From assembly GCA_002633005.1 (NCBI GenBank), contig NMRA01000136.1, positions 2,593 to 63,655 of the forward strand: a DNA stretch of 61,063 bases. The letters are read 5' to 3'. How positions within the stretch are numbered: position 1 is the stretch's first letter; every line of letters begins with the position of its first letter. This stretch comes from Phoronis australis. Its lineage: Eukaryota; Phoronida; Phoronidae. Positions 21,821-33,059 of this stretch are shown here, one piece after another. The notes under the pieces are model-generated. The model had not been told where the DNA came from and searched no databases. It saw nothing but the letters and a program-made list of their open reading frames with translations. Both the position numbers and the translations under genes were made by a program.

Positions 21821-22240
21821 ACTGATTAAACCAAAATTCATGTTGCTGTAAGTACCTTTTGCGCTTAGAGGGCCACCTTAGCACGCCAACTCGAACAAAT
21901 ATTACAGTAACCAAAGTTTTTTTCGAACAGTACATCACATGACGTCATTTCCTCTGTGGCGAGCAGAGTAAAAATGGCCACTTGCCCATTTAGGCAACTG
22001 AACGAAGGACTGTTCGAAAAAGTTTTGCTTGTGGGAGTATTTGTTCAAGTTGGGAAGAGTTAAAGGCATCAACGGCCTCTTAACGGACCTCTGGCAACAT
22101 GACCTGGACGGTTTAATCTGTTTGAGGCACAATTTGCCGACAAACTTCCGGGATATGGAGGACCTCTACTGTGGCCAGTTGAGACGGAGGTTCTTTCTAA
22201 GTAACCTAGCAAACTGCAGACATCGGTACGCATAACATGC

Positions 22241-23528
22241 CTAAACACCGTGATGCAAAATGGCGGGAGGCTGAAGTGATTAGTCGGTGAAGTGGCGATG
22301 TTGGATTATGTGATAGAGTTTACTGTTTACGTTTCTTAAGCGAATATTTCTCGCTGCGAGTGCTTCCTGTTGAGCGTATACAAAGCGCATTCTTGGTGTA
22401 CTACTCCTCAGTACCGTTCCCGCGTGTGTCGTTCAGGGCCTACCAAATGTGAGCCAGTTCTTCGCTGCCTTACGTTTTCAAAGACAACTATACATGTAAT
22501 TATAGTGATCATGCTCTACTCTATTCGGATGGAACGAATCAAAGCTGCATTTCGCTCTGTTTTGGTGGCTAAAGAACAGATATCTTCAAATCTAGTAAGC
22601 CCTTACTCTCGATAAACATAACATTTCTCACCGTGATAGCGGTATTCTATTTCCGGCGTTACCAACAACAATTGAGAAAATCGAAACCACCAGCCACTTG
22701 AAAAACGACCAGAGTCTATTGGGATAGTGCTCCTTATAGGCGGTGGGTCAGAAATTGTAGGGCTTCTAGAAAATGTTTTTTGTGAGTATTTTAAGGGGGC
22801 AATTTTATTTTGGTGTTTTTTAATTCATTTACTAGAGTGTTTTCAAAATCTAAAAAGTTTCCACAAAAAAACCTTGCACATTTTTGAGAAATTTGAGTTT
22901 AAAGTTGCATAATAACCACCATAGAGCTTAGAGAACTTATATTTGTAAAAACAATAGTTGTTGCTATATTTTTTATAAAACAAGTAACATGATCTCATCG
23001 ACGACATTGTATTGAACAATAAGACACTCACAATACATGTTTTACTATTGTAAACTAATAGTAAACAATGAAATTTAAAAAATGTAAAGGGACATCTAGT
23101 GGCAAAAAGGCAAACTAAGACTGAATGTTGCTAGGAGGTTTAGTATTTTGGCATTGTCTGGCAACAAAAGTAACACAAAACACTTGAGACTGGGCAAAAT
23201 TTGTGCCACAATGACTGAACCATTGACTAACAGTGTAAAATACAGCTTGTTTGAATACTACACCAGAAATGTTATAGTACAAAAACAATATAGTTGAATG
23301 ATCTCTGTACACAGACTGTATGAAAATAATAGATTACTCTGACAGCGTTTAGCAAGCAGTATGAGACAAATACATGAAAATGATCAAATCATGTTCTTTC
23401 TATGACTTATTCAACAAATAAAATTCACTTTTTAGTAGATAAAAACGAAATAACGGGATTGGAGGTCTATTTATGGTTGACTTGTCAAAGAACTATCCGA
23501 TGTTATGCAGTCAGTATTGTTGATGTTA
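22241..23528. other. No gene recognised
   Basis: AT-rich, with long T- and A-rich stretches around 22780-23100. The open frame at 22370-22615 has no recognisable domain. Confidence 0.45.
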
Positions 23529-23708
23529 CTATCTGTAGTTGTCACAGCTGCACATTTCTCTACAGTTTGACCCAGCATTGCGGCACAAACCCAGTTTCCC
23601 AGGACAAATGTTCTTTTTGCACTTGCAGCGTTCATCATTTAGTATTGTCAATGGAGCTGCAGGCATTGCACACATTTTAACTGCAAAGTTCAACCTCCAA
23701 GGAGCCAA
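23529..23708 (-). pseudogene. Cysteine-rich C-terminal module, probably transposon-derived
   Basis: The minus strand is open from just after TAG (23711-23709) to TAG (23531-23529). It reads LAPWRLNFAVKM, then NDERCKCKKNICPGKLGLCR and NAGSNCREMCSCDNYR. The CxCxKx..C...CRxxGxxCxxxCxC spacing is like the CXC-type cysteine-rich tails I know from transposon-encoded proteins in animals. No upstream coding region was found; the fragment may be a truncated last exon. Confidence 0.5.
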
Positions 23709-23876
23709 CTATGGTTGATTAGAGAGGGACGGATATTAACGACAAATATCTTGTGTGATAGCACTCATGGAGGTTGACAGCACCGTATGAGGCAAGCTAG
23801 TGAAGCAAGTAATTCTCCAAAAATAATTCGTGCGTTTTATAATATATTTTTATACTACGATACCTTTATATCTAAT

Positions 23877-24215
23877 TTTAAAAGGATACCAAACCCGGTT
23901 TGTGTTGTATTACTAGATACTAAAAATCACTATTCTGTCGTCAGATAGATTGTGGGCACAATATCTAGCTGGCCCCTCTAGAGACGGTGAAGCCGCTCTA
24001 GGTGCTTATTACGAAGGAAGCTTTTTGACGAATTATGCCTCACACTGACTAAAACAAAAAAGTCACGTTGTTACAAAATATCTTTTGCGCGTAGAGGGAC
24101 ACTTTAGGAGACCGTCAATGATTTTAATTCCTTCTAACTCCAACAAATACTCCGTTTATCGAACTTTTTCTTCGAGCAGTCCCTCGTTCAGCTCCCGAAA
24201 TCGATAACTCGCAAT
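23877..24215 (+). repeat. AAAGGATACC family copy 2 joined to 'R' repeat copy 3
   Basis: It starts AAAGGATACCAAACCCGGTT (23880) and continues from ~23950 into the R sequence that also forms the arms at 21385-22240. At 24025-24060 it reads ATTATGCCTCACACTGACTA, the uninterrupted form of the LINE insertion site at 21410. Confidence 0.65.
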
Positions 24216-24304
24216 TTTTACATTGCGAACGCCAGCCGCCGCACGCCACATGCCGCGTAAATAATTGATACCGACTGGTTGCACCGGCAAATTTTCGTCT
24301 GACG

Positions 24305-24349
24305 ATGACGACGACTGGGTGTCACTTTGTGTTGCCTCGACTCAAACAG
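24305..24349 (+). CDS. Possible first coding exon in CpG-rich DNA
   Basis: The region 24180-24410 is locally CpG-rich. ATG at 24305 (A at -3) opens 15 codons, MTTTGCHFVLPRLKQ, ending at a usable donor CAG|GTATCA. A second strong donor, GCGG|GTGAGT, lies at ~24404. A phase-0 join to 26860 is possible. I do not recognise the product and the pairing is speculative. Confidence 0.2.
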
Positions 24350-24409
24350 GTATCATTGGTGACCCGAAATTTCACACTAGAATTCCTTAGCAGCGCTCCA
24401 AGCGGGTGA

Positions 24410-26859
24410 GTTTTTGAGTTTCGTTTGAGAATATTAGATTACATGTGATAAGAAAATGAAACACTGCACGAAACTTTGTCAACTGGCAACACCTTTAAAA
24501 ATTGGGAAAGGTACAGATGACTTTTTATTGAGCAAAAGGCGTAACAGACGAACGTACAACACCTTGTACGTGCATTAAAGGTGAAAGATGGAATTTTGCA
24601 GTAATAAAGATGCGAAAATACGACAGATGACCTTGCACACCCATTTCCTGGAAGAAAATAGGTTAAGATGAGCTTTAAAAGTTGCCATTAAAAGTGGTTC
24701 AGATTACAAAAAAGTAACTTGAGAATCTCTGCCAGAAATGGAGTATTCACATACTACGTCATCCAAAATTTGCAACTCTTTACCCACCGCCCCCCTCTGT
24801 AATCACTCGTCATCATGATATAATCCCTCCCTCCAGCCTTTAAGTACGTCATCACTGTCAACCCCCTTTTTGTGGAAGAACCGACAGTTCGTTGGAGATT
24901 CCGTCTGAATGATTCTAATGTCATTTATTGTTGAAATAATGTCTTTCTACAGTCGTATGTATAATTTACCACGGTTGTATTCAGCAATGAAAATAGTACA
25001 GTGTTTCAACTTTCAAATCGTACTGTGAAGGAGTCATATTCTAATAAACCGAATGACGTCATAAATAAGTCGTTATCTCCCCCCGAGTGATGACCTGATA
25101 TTTGAACGCTCCCAAAAATGACTAATAAAGTGAACTGACAAATCAAATCTCACAATTATTTGACTATAAAAAAATGCAACTGTTTTTGTTTGTTTCTATC
25201 GCAGGCGTGATTTTCCTAAGAACAATTACCACAGAATCAAAAAACAGACGCAAGATAAAAATAAAACGACAAAAATCCGCCTTCACACAGTACAACACTT
25301 GTTTGTCCCCGGAAAAGCGACGTTGAACTTCTGGTGGTTTAGTAGACAGGACAGACGCATCTGCAAAAGTAGTAATTCAAGGTTGGGTTCACGTTGCCTT
25401 AATACCACTTCCTCTAATCCATCGGCAGGTGCTGGACATATGTTGTTCTCTAAATCCGTTGCAATGTTTTTTGCAACTACAGTGTCGTGTCCAAATAGAA
25501 CCCTCTCAGTCCCACTTACAGTCTTGGTTCGTGTGAGCTTCGTACACCCTTCTATAAAATTAGAAATATGGATGACAGCAAAATGGTGAAGATTATCATT
25601 GTAATTCCCCTCTCAGCTTTGTCGCGTTGGTGTCGACAGTTACGTTAAGTCGTTCTCATTATGATTATAATTGATTATGACCGTAAGTGATAAAAAGTAA
25701 AGAACTCCCCCTCCTACGCCACCCCACACCCCTCCGAATGTATCGGTGCATGCAGTCCCAAGACCCTCCTTTCGGAAACAGAAAATATCAATGCTTTCTA
25801 GGGTTTCCCCAATTAAATTGAACATTGTCATTTTAAAAGTTTACTGTGACACTCAACTAAACGCCATCACTCACGGAAACTACAAAACAAGACAGCTAAA
25901 CCTAGAAAAATAGGTTAGTTTAAAATTGGGTAATATCTAAAAAATCAGTTTGGTTAAAACATTTTTAGTTGGAATATACTATTGGTAGTAAGAAATGCTA
26001 AATGTAGTACGCTTCTTTGAATAACATGGTTTTTATTTTCTTCAAGAATGATAGGTAGTTTTAATCATTCTGTATGCGACTGACTCTGGTCGATTCCAAA
26101 GTAGGAGTCAAAACAGGAAAACGCCCAGGCTCTCACCTGACTTAGTTTTTAAACGTGGTACGACGAATTTAAGGTTTAGCACTTTACAATACATAACATA
26201 GGCATGTGTGTTTGCTATAATGCTAAACGTAGACACGTACATAGAGTACACAGGGAATTTTAAACTGTTCCACTTTTGCAAGAGGATTACTAACAACATG
26301 ATTTATGTGATTTTCAGAAAAAAAATCTAAAGTTGCATAAAATTGAAGCGACATGAGAGAAAAGGCTTTTTGAGATCTAAGCTTGAACAAACATTCAACA
26401 AATTATGAAGTCATTGATAGCTTTATTTTGCTATCAATTAAACTGGCAACAAAAGAGGAAAGCATAGCTAAAACAAGGAAATGAATGGTTTATCGTTTCT
26501 TCCATAACACGTTCTCCTTTATTAAAAGTGTCATATTTCGAAACTTTCATGAAAGCTACATGGGACACACATAAAACAGAACAGGTTTTGGCTTCACTTG
26601 TTGAAAAAAGAAATACAACGCAGTTTTACATGTTTCAATGTTCAATAACCGCAAAAACCATCGGTTAAGCCTCTTCAAATTTTTATACTTCAGTTATGCA
26701 TGTTTTATATGTGGCACGCGAATGAGTTTTGCTTATGGTCCAAAATTGTTTGATCTGGTATGTTTACTAATTCACAGAAGAAATATTTATAATGCACGAC
26801 TCTGCTTTGTTAATAGGAGATCCAGCTTATTGTTTATTGTGTTTCTGTTTGTTTGCCAG
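24410..26859. other. Mostly no gene; one open minus-strand frame at 25282-25617
   Basis: On the minus strand 25617-25282 is open for ~110 codons without an initiating Met, for example FIEGCTKLTRTKTVSGTERV and GHDTVVAKNIATDLENNICP. The plus strand is also open across 25299-25589, so this may be chance or a decayed exon. The rest is AT-rich with no recognisable feature. Confidence 0.3.
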
Positions 26860-26922
26860 GGAACCAAATTGCCATTACTAAAACCCAAGCATGTAGACAA
26901 AGCGGCTGTGACACCTGAACAG
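26860..26922 (+). CDS. Possible small exon
   Basis: A good pyrimidine tract and acceptor (TTTCTGTTTGTTTGCCAG) precede 63 bp that read GTKLPLLKPKHVDKAAVTPE plus Gln, ending at CAG|GTTGTT, a weak donor. Composition is protein-like, and it is in phase with 24305-24349. The frame stays open to a TGA at 26977-26979 if not spliced. Family unknown. Confidence 0.22.
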
Positions 26923-26979
26923 GTTGTTCTGAAGTTCTCACTGAGCCGAGTTTTTTTTTACAAACCCCGATTTTTGTGA

Positions 26980-27424
26980 CGTTTCCGACTGTTTTTAATA
27001 TTATGTAATGCTTGATCCATTTTCGATGTCAATTGCGCAATTATTGTCAAATTTTTACAACAATTATCAGTTCATCTTTAAGATTGTCGGCGCACTCGGT
27101 CGGTCAACATAAAACACCGTGATACAGAATAAACAATTTGGTAGGACGAAACCTATAGTTAAGGCAACTGCGTACACAAATTCCTTTTCATAATTTCTCT
27201 TTTGATCGACAACTGGAAATACTCAATGCCGTCGATTGACTAAATAAAACATTCAATATTCAGTTGCCAACGTGTTTTTACATTTCATAATTATATGGGA
27301 ATTACAAATTATTATCGGTACATACGTCTACGGAAGACCACCACTGATCACGTGGCATCTGCTGTTCAGGTGGTCTGGTGTCTTTTGCGGTGCATCTGAC
27401 ATGTGGAGACCGACGTATACAGTG
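26980..27424. other. No gene recognised
   Basis: AT-rich spacer up to the target duplication of the MITE at 27425. Confidence 0.5.
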
Positions 27425-27677
27425 CATGCGCGCACCCAGCCTAAAAATGGGATACTCGAATGTTTGAGAATGTGGACCTTTTACTAAAAACGAAGTAAGT
27501 TTAGAGCTGAGTGAATTGTGCGTTCGCCGAATTTTGATAGTTCCTGCCGTTCTAGTGGACTTATGTCTCGTTATCTTGGACTTTTTATTTCTCCGAAGCG
27601 GACATTTTTGTCCACTTCGCTAAATGGGGGATCGTTCGAGTCCACCGAGCTCCGCTCTCACCCTGGGTGCGTGCATG
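27425..27677 (+). mobile_element. 253-bp MITE, copy 2, with 5-bp target duplication
   Basis: Ends are CATGCGCGCACCCAG and CTGGGTGCGTGCATG, flanked by CAGTG at 27420-27424 and 27678-27682. The sequence aligns along its length with the complement of 14727-14972, e.g. GGACTTTTTATTTCTC and GGGGGATCGTTCGAGTCC. The latter resembles a pol III B box, but no A box was found. Confidence 0.85.
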
Positions 27678-28044
27678 CAGTGGTCGGATCCATTGTACGA
27701 AACACCTGACTAAAGTGACTTTAGGATAACAATGGATCGTTTTGGCCGTATTTAGAGGGTAGGCCTCGATTAATAATACAACGCCTGGGCCTAAGCATGC
27801 GCCCGGTATAAAATTGATTTACACACTTGTACTCTTCAAATTTCGTTTTATTTACAAGTACTTATCAATTAGTTGTCATTTAATTCATAAAAAGATGAAG
27901 AATGCTGTGCCGAAGTTTTTTTTTCTACTACCATCTGCGCAATAGAGTTGTTGACATTGATGGACACAATCAGTGACAACGCACTGAAAGCTATAGTCTA
28001 GACGCATTTCAACAAGAGTCCTGTTTAATAGTCCGGTCCCTTAG

Positions 28045-29661
28045 CAGCCAAAAACCCCAAAACATTTACACCCCGGATTAAAGCACCAAATTTGGTACAC
28101 AGATACTTTGGGACACGCTGAATCTCATGGGGGTCGGTTGCCCGAAATTTGAGGTCAAGGTCAAGGTCAAATCAAGGTCAAAGGTCATGTGGGTAATTTT
28201 TTGAAATGGCTTCAGACAAAATATCTGTTTCATTACTGTTTCAGGTGATAAGCAGGAGGCTTTATTTTGATTTAAAATTAATGTTAATAACTTGTACAAA
28301 TAAGTTAAAAGTAAAAAAGTAATTTTCCTGACACTTACGATGGTAATTATCCTAATTAATATAGCATATACATTTTCAATGAAAAATAAGTCTAATTGTT
28401 TTCTCTGGCTGAGAAAAACTGTCAAACTAGTATGAATATGCATTAAATCAACTCTAGAATGTTTTACCTTTAACAGAAATTCATTTTTAAATGTTTTTGT
28501 TACAATATTTATGGTTAATTATGTAACAAATTGTCTCCGAAATTAAAAGGAAATCGGACATCTTGCTAAATTTTCAAAGAACAATTGCTGAAACTTTTAT
28601 CATCATTTTTAATTTGATCATAGCTGAAGGTAACTTTGTTNNNNNNNNNNNNNNNNNNNNNNNNNNNNNNNNNNNNNNNNNNNNNNNNNNNNNNNNNNNN
28701 NNNNNNNNNNNNNNNNNNNNNNNNNNNNNNNNNNNNNNNNNNNNNNNNNNNNNNNNNNNNNNNNNNNNNNNNNNNNNNNNNNNNNNNNNNNNNNNNNNNN
28801 NNNNNNNNNNNNNNNNNNNNNNNNNNNNNNNNNNNNNNNNNNNNNNNNNNNNNNNNNNNNNNNNNATACTGATGTTGCGGTCGTTTTTATTGGTGTTTTG
28901 ATTAGTTTAAGGCTTTGCAGCCAGCAATTCTAGTACAGGTAGTGGTTAAAGCTGGAAAGAACGCGCGGTAGCTCATTGCCAGTAGCGTGTTTGACCAGCT
29001 TGGGTACGATTTGTGTGTAGCTCTACCAGTTTCATGCCTTAACAGGGTCGGACACAACATCCCAGTTCTATGGAGAAGGAAAGAAAACAGCATGGAAGAC
29101 ATGGAAAGCTAACCCTGAAGCTACTCAGGCATTCTCATGCCGGCAATTTTAATTTCTTTCAAAAACTCACCATCGACAGTCAGGAGTTCAAAACAAATGA
29201 CATTTACATGTCTCGTTTATCATCGAAAAGCCGAAACCAGCCAGGTCAATACTTTACAAAAGGAGCTTTCCCCCAAAAGTTCAGATCATGCCGGCAGAGG
29301 GGTCCAGAGGGGTTTGGATGGCAGAGAGACACAGACCAATTGTAGTTGGTTAGTTAAATTTTGGCCGCCATATTGGATTTATGCAAATGAGGGGTTTTCA
29401 TATTATAAGGAAAATATATTGCAATGTCATTTTGATAGATTTCTAGTTAAGAAAGTACCATTACCTAGCCTTAAAATGTGTGATCACCTCTTTAAGCAAC
29501 CAAAGATGTGTTACTTGGCGGACATTTTGTTTTTTCAAGATTTGACCTTGACCCTGACCTCAAAATTTGGGCAACCGACCCCCATGAGATTCAGCATGTC
29601 AAAAAGTACCAGTGTGCCAAACTTCTTGCTTTAATCCGAGGTGTAAACGTTTTCGGGTTAA
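28045..29661. mobile_element. Inverted-repeat element with TTGACC-rich ends and an assembly gap
   Basis: The left arm 28053-28200 and right arm 29530-29661 are inverted copies; both contain GGATTAAAGC, TGAATCTCATGGGGGTCGG and several TGACCTTGACC units. The right end reads CGGG|TTAA, so a terminus beginning CCCG next to TTAA would fit a piggyBac-like element, but the left end has no TTAA. The interior, apart from the gap, has no recognisable transposase. Confidence 0.6.
28641..28865. other. Assembly gap (225 N)
   Basis: Undetermined bases inside the inverted-repeat element; open frames spanning the gap are meaningless. Confidence 1.
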
Positions 29662-29763
29662 GGGCCTGGACTAGTGTCTGTCCGTCCGTCCGAGGAACTG
29701 GAAGACGCAAAATATTCAGTAACAGTTCACGGACACATAATTCGCAAAGTAGAACGAATTTAA

Positions 29764-31032
29764 AGGAGTAGGCAACCTTTTTTCATGTCATTTTTAGCAA
29801 AAATAGGGTTCGTTGATTATCCCAGAATTATTTTTCATTTATTTACAGCTTTTCGTATTTTAATTAATTACTCGTCGTCTACTCCGGAAGTGACGTTTTG
29901 GGAGGCACGAATTTCGCGCCAGTTTCTTTTCATACAGTCTGACTGTGAGAACAGTCGAGTCAGTCATTGTTCTATCTCGGTTGTGATAAGTTCGGTCGTC
30001 GTTTGCTTTTGTTTAGGAGTCAGTCAACATGCCACGCTGTTGTTGCCTACCGAAATGTACTCCCTATCATCTCACGTACAGAGGAAGAACTGTCCCACTT
30101 GCCCGAGTGTCCCGCGACACACTCCCTGTGGATGGTAACTTGAGCACCCAAACTGCTTACATCCCGCCGTGCTACTCCCTCGTCACACACGTAGCACCTT
30201 CTAAATAGCTCCAATACAAGTCCACAATAAATTTATCAAACTTAGGCTCACCGATCTGTTCATTTGATGACGAACTGTCATTTTCACTAGGTGTCAAACT
30301 GGGCCTGTATTCACTCCCACTACTCAACATCGCGCAGGGCTGCTTACAAGCTGTGGGCTAGAGACAACAGCACACGGGGAATCACTGCTCGTTCCTGGAA
30401 TTGCACGCTCTGGGGTACGTTCGGAGGCATGGGTGACAGTAGATGAAGTGCCTGCAGTCACTGTTTATAGTGGCCACAGCTCGCGAGGCTTCTCGCTTCA
30501 AAAACGCACTTCTGGGGGGTGGCGACGGGGCACTGCCGGGAATCAACAGTGACGGTATGGAGCCCTTCTTCAGGCGTTGTTTCGCAGGGACCTTCATGAA
30601 TTCAGCGTACATATCTCTGTCGTAATCTGACGGCTGAAAATGCTTGCCACTGCTTTGTACGTTGCGTGAACGGGTAGCGCTGCGAAGTGTGTCATCCTTC
30701 GGAAAGCGATTCAAGGTACCCAAAGCGCGATAATGTGTACATCCTAGTACGCAGCAACAGCGTGGCATTCTGACTGACTTGTAAACAAAAGCAAACGACG
30801 ACCGAACCTATCACATCCGAGGTAGAACAATGACTGACTAGACAGCTCTCACAGTCTGACTGTATGAAAAGAAATTGGCACGAAATTCTTGCCTCCCAAA
30901 ACATCACTTCCAGAGTAGAGGACGCAAAATTAATTAAATTACGAAAAGCTGTAATTAAGTGAAAAATATGTCTGGGATAATCAACAGACCTTATTTTTGC
31001 TAAAAGTGACATGAAAAAGGTTGCCTTCGCCT
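29764..31032 (-). mobile_element. Kolobok-like DNA transposon relic, copy 1 (1.27 kb)
   Basis: Terminal repeats start AGGAGTAGGCAACC (left) and AGGCGAAGGCAACC (complement of right) and extend ~290 bp at roughly 85-90% identity. The element is bounded by TTAA at 29760-29763 and 31033-31036. TTAA duplications, AGG termini and a THAP domain together indicate the Kolobok superfamily. The transposase catalytic part is missing, so it is non-autonomous. It lies immediately beyond the 3' end of the BEL element and may have inserted into its 3' LTR. Confidence 0.8.
30382..30768 (-). pseudogene. THAP domain fragment of the Kolobok-like element
   Basis: The start MPRCCCVLGCTHYRALG and NRFPKDDTLR give the first two zinc Cys and the FP core of a THAP finger. 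The centre, with the invariant Trp and third Cys, is missing: the sequence goes through SSGKHFQPSDYDRDMYAEF to KQRLKKGSIPSL, the usual end of the domain. A Ser/Pro-rich linker follows, then no transposase. The ATG at 30768 lies inside the right terminal repeat, and the left arm carries the same MPRCCC start at 30029. Confidence 0.68.
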
Positions 31033-31390
31033 TTAAGGTAAATTGCAAGCAAAACTGCAAATGACAGAAAATGTTACCTTAACGATGTCTTGAGACTCGC
31101 GCAGTGACTAGAACACATCTGACAAGTGTGACAATATTTGCAAGAGTGCCTGAACGTACAGTATAACCTGGGCTCAGTCTCAACGACTTGAGCGCACTCG
31201 GTCATTCATAAACAAAATAGTAGGCGGAGCTAACTTCATTCACAGCGCCCCTCAAATAAGTTAAACTTACTTTAATTATACAAATCAAGCAGATATAATC
31301 AAGAATCAATACAATACATGTACAAATCGATATGGTATATCATAACTTGCACGTGCGAGAACTTAACTGTACCACCATTCTGCCAATGAA

Positions 31391-33025
31391 TCAGTCACAA
31401 TTCTGGAGCAAAACAATCAACTTATGCACTAGACGCTCAATCGACTTAACGCCATTAGTACGCTTGCCCTTGGCATCCAATCGAGGATCACCAACAGTCA
31501 GTCTAGCAGAGCGAACTAAACCATCCTTACTAAGATTGGCATCACAAACTCTGGCCGATCTCCACTCGTTCCTGGGCAAGTTATCATCTTCAACTATTAC
31601 AATATCACCAATCTTAACATTAGTCGTTGGTTTGGTCCATTTTTGTCTCTTTTGGAGACTCGACAAATACTCGGATTTCCAACGAGACCAAAACACATCT
31701 GTTAAATGTTGCACTCGCCTCCACATATTTGTGGAGTACATATCAGCTGACTCAAATGCGCCAGGGGTCGACATCAAAACTTTAGATTTCAATGTCAAGA
31801 GATGGTTTGGGGTGAGAGGCTCTAAGGACAATGGGTCATTAAGATTATCAACAGACAGAGGTCGACGGTTGACAATCGAAGTTACTTCAAACTTCAAAGT
31901 TCTCAATGATTCATCGTCTAGTTGAGAGCTACTTTGATCTAACATGGAAGACAGTACACATCTAATGGTACGAATCTGTCTCTCCCAGATGCCGCCCATG
32001 TGGCTGGCATGAGGTACATTCATCTTAAAAACAGTATGGTCGCAACCCTTCTTCAATAGAAAGTGCGGGTTAATCTGATCAATACCAAGTTCGTTAATCA
32101 CAGTCTTAAGCTCATTCAGAGCGCCAACAAAATTGGTTCCTTGGTCGGAATGCAAAAGTCGAACTGAGCCTCTCAACGCCGAAAAACGTCTAAATGCATT
32201 GATGAAGCAATCAGTAGTAAGATCATTGCATAGCTCAATATGGATAGCTTTCGACGACATACATACGAAAACACAAGCCCAACGTTTAACTGACTTACGA
32301 CCACTCTTAACATACCAAGGACCAAAATAATCAACTCCACAATATGTAAAAGGTGGCGAGGGCTCTAATCATTCCTCGGGCAAATCAGCCATCTTCTGTA
32401 CGCAAGTGATAGAACTGAGCTTTCTGCAAGTAAGGGAATTATGTATAAACTGTGAAAAAGCAGCACTACAACCAATAATCCAATAACCGTTGGATGTGGA
32501 TCGTATTTCGTTAGTAGTTAAACCACGACCTTGGTGCTGAACTTGTTCATGAAAGTGTTTAATAAGCAATTGGGTAACATGATGCTTACGTGACAAAATA
32601 ACAGGGTGCTTGAAGTCACGTGACATCTTACCACGTTTAATTCGACCACCTACGCGCAGAACGCCATCTGTACCTAATAATGGGTCCAACGGAAGTAACG
32701 GGCTAGATCTCTTTAACGCTCGGTAAGTAGAGCTTAAAAGAGTAGAAATATCTGCTTCAAAAGCATTTCTCTGGACCGATTCGATAATTTCAACTTCGGC
32801 CGTTTGAAGATCGTGCACTGTAATAGACATGCCAACGTTAGCATTACTCGAGCGATTTCTCAGTCTAGACTTGAGCTTCATAAAATTGGCAATAGCTCTT
32901 CTGGCTCTGAACCAATCAGAAAATCCTTCAAATCGATCAGACTCAAGAAACTGCGGGAACTGTGCGTCCAGAGTCGCTAGTGATTTCACTCGTTTAACTT
33001 CGGGGTCATGGTTAGAGAGAAGCAC
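31391..33025 (-). pseudogene. BEL integrase
   Basis: After an N-terminal linker, the zinc-binding region reads LIKHFHEQVQHQGR and HNSLTCRKL, where the first Cys of the usual CxxCRK is Ser. A single in-frame TGA lies at ~32369. The core keeps all three acidic residues: GVDYFGPW, HSDQGTNF and GGIWERQI. The C-terminal part includes DVFWSRWKSEYLSSLQ and IGDIVIVEDDN, and ends at 31391. Only the stop and the Cys change prevent this from being an apparently active enzyme. Confidence 0.85.
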
Positions 33026-33059
33026 ATATGAAATGTCAAAATCATGCGAGAGAAAGTCA

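Larger units (their letters stand above)
21385..22240. mobile_element. Fold-back pair of 'R' repeats, one interrupted by a LINE
   Basis: Left arm 21385-21925 (without the insertion at 21422-21820) and right arm 21975-22240 are inverted copies of each other and of 23950-24215. Shared landmarks are GAATTATGCCTCA(A/C)ACTGA, CGCTTAGAGGGCCACC-type sequence, AACAAATACTCC and ACTTTTTCGAACAGTCC. The arms face each other across ~50 bp, so the locus could form a long hairpin. No coding capacity. Confidence 0.6.

Noticed and set aside
27640-27660. Pol III B box in the MITE (GTTCGAGTCC)
   Set aside because: The homologous position in the other copy is altered and no A box is present upstream.
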